NCBI RefSeq assembly: GCF_021917145.1 | Contig: NW_025813730.1 | Coordinates: forward strand, 62,001-126,000 | Direction of reading: 5' to 3' | Origin: Hypomesus transpacificus | Taxonomy: Eukaryota > Chordata > Actinopteri > Osmeriformes > Osmeridae | Length of the DNA: 64,000 bases | Shown here: in pieces, positions 63,521 to 64,000 of the stretch | Position numbering within the stretch: position 1 is the first letter of the stretch | How the letters are laid out: every line of letters begins with the position of its first letter | The notes under the pieces: model-generated | The model's database searches: none | Seen by the model: only the letters and a program-made list of their open reading frames with translations | What the model was told of the DNA's origin: nothing | Translations under genes and position numbers: made by a program

Positions 63521-64000
63521 TCTCAGTGGTGTTTTAAATTTGCATCACTCCCCGAGAGCATCTATTTTCCCAATCCTATTCTTAACCCTATTTCTAGTAA
63601 TAAAATGTCCTCCCTCTAATACTCCTTGACTGTTGTGTTAATGACTCTGACAGGATGTGTTCATATACGATTATAGAATGTGTCATGATAGTGATTTACA
63701 GTGTAAACCAATGATATATGCTCTTCCTGGCACTGGGTGTGCTTTGGGGCTCTGGCTTTGTTGTAATGGATTCTCACCCTGTTGTGGTTTGGCAAGCTCG
63801 CACCCAAGAGATAGATAATGAATCTGACTGGATTTAGTGACTATGAGACTGGGGGTGGCTGCACTGCTGCTGTTGTTATGTGTTATTTAATGCATGAGGA
63901 GTTTCATCTCAAATAAGTTTGGCTGGCACTCAAAGGACTAATTGTAGCAACGAGAAGCTGAATAGTTGAAAGGCACAGTCATATCAAAGTATCTAACAAA

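Larger units (their letters stand above)
58507..64000. other. Probable long first intron; SINEs and minisatellites only
   Basis: No exon recognised. It holds two tRNA-type SINEs (59319-59510 and 60152-60345), minisatellites at 60482-60690 and 62735-63520, a G/GA-rich tract at about 62160-62216, and a hAT-like fragment after 60690. Confidence 0.4.

Overview
This window is nuclear DNA from a ray-finned fish. It has vertebrate multi-exon genes with short GT-AG introns, many tRNA-derived SINEs and small hAT-type elements, and a very heavy load of micro- and minisatellites. The SINE ends and the repeat density remind me of smelt-like (osmeriform) genomes, but that is a weak guess.

Layout: (1) 1-6775, + strand: 3' part of an LGR5-type leucine-rich-repeat receptor (12 exons seen; 5' end outside the window). 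(2) 8193-25040, - strand: complete zfc3h1 in 36 coding exons, which I could chain in one frame to 2074 codons. (3) 25752-34085, + strand: complete tbc1d15 in 17 coding exons (661 codons), head to head with zfc3h1 over about 0.7 kb. (4) 35076-36722: a TTAA-flanked DNA transposon carrying a broken THAP domain. (5) 38067-43316, + strand: complete tph2 in 11 exons (488 codons), with a TATA box upstream. (6) 44195-45833, - strand: bcl2l14-like gene (5 exons). (7) 46990-47877, - strand: a two-exon gene I cannot name. (8) 49140-50213, + strand: a rhodopsin-family receptor with an exact 48-bp in-frame duplication in TM2. (9) 50.2-58.3 kb: mostly non-coding, with two hAT-like elements. (10) 58304-58506, + strand: probable first coding exon of a type II Golgi membrane protein, perhaps a CHST8/9-like sulfotransferase. 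The rest to 64000 looks intronic or intergenic.

The order lgr5 - zfc3h1(-) - tbc1d15 - tph2 matches human 12q21. However, the human genes between ZFC3H1 and TBC1D15 (THAP2, TMEM19, RAB21) are absent here. The genes are not a functional unit: they act in Wnt/R-spondin signalling, nuclear RNA decay, Rab7 regulation, serotonin synthesis and apoptosis.

The most striking feature is not a gene. Many minisatellites sit directly on exon-intron borders, and several have units that are copies of the neighbouring splice site. Examples are zfc3h1 exon 32, bcl2l14 exon 4, both sides of tph2 exon 7, tph2 exon 8, tbc1d15 exon 12 and zfc3h1 exon 25. Arrays of decoy donors or acceptors therefore sit next to the authentic sites. 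All calls come from reading the sequence and recalled family knowledge; no searches were run.
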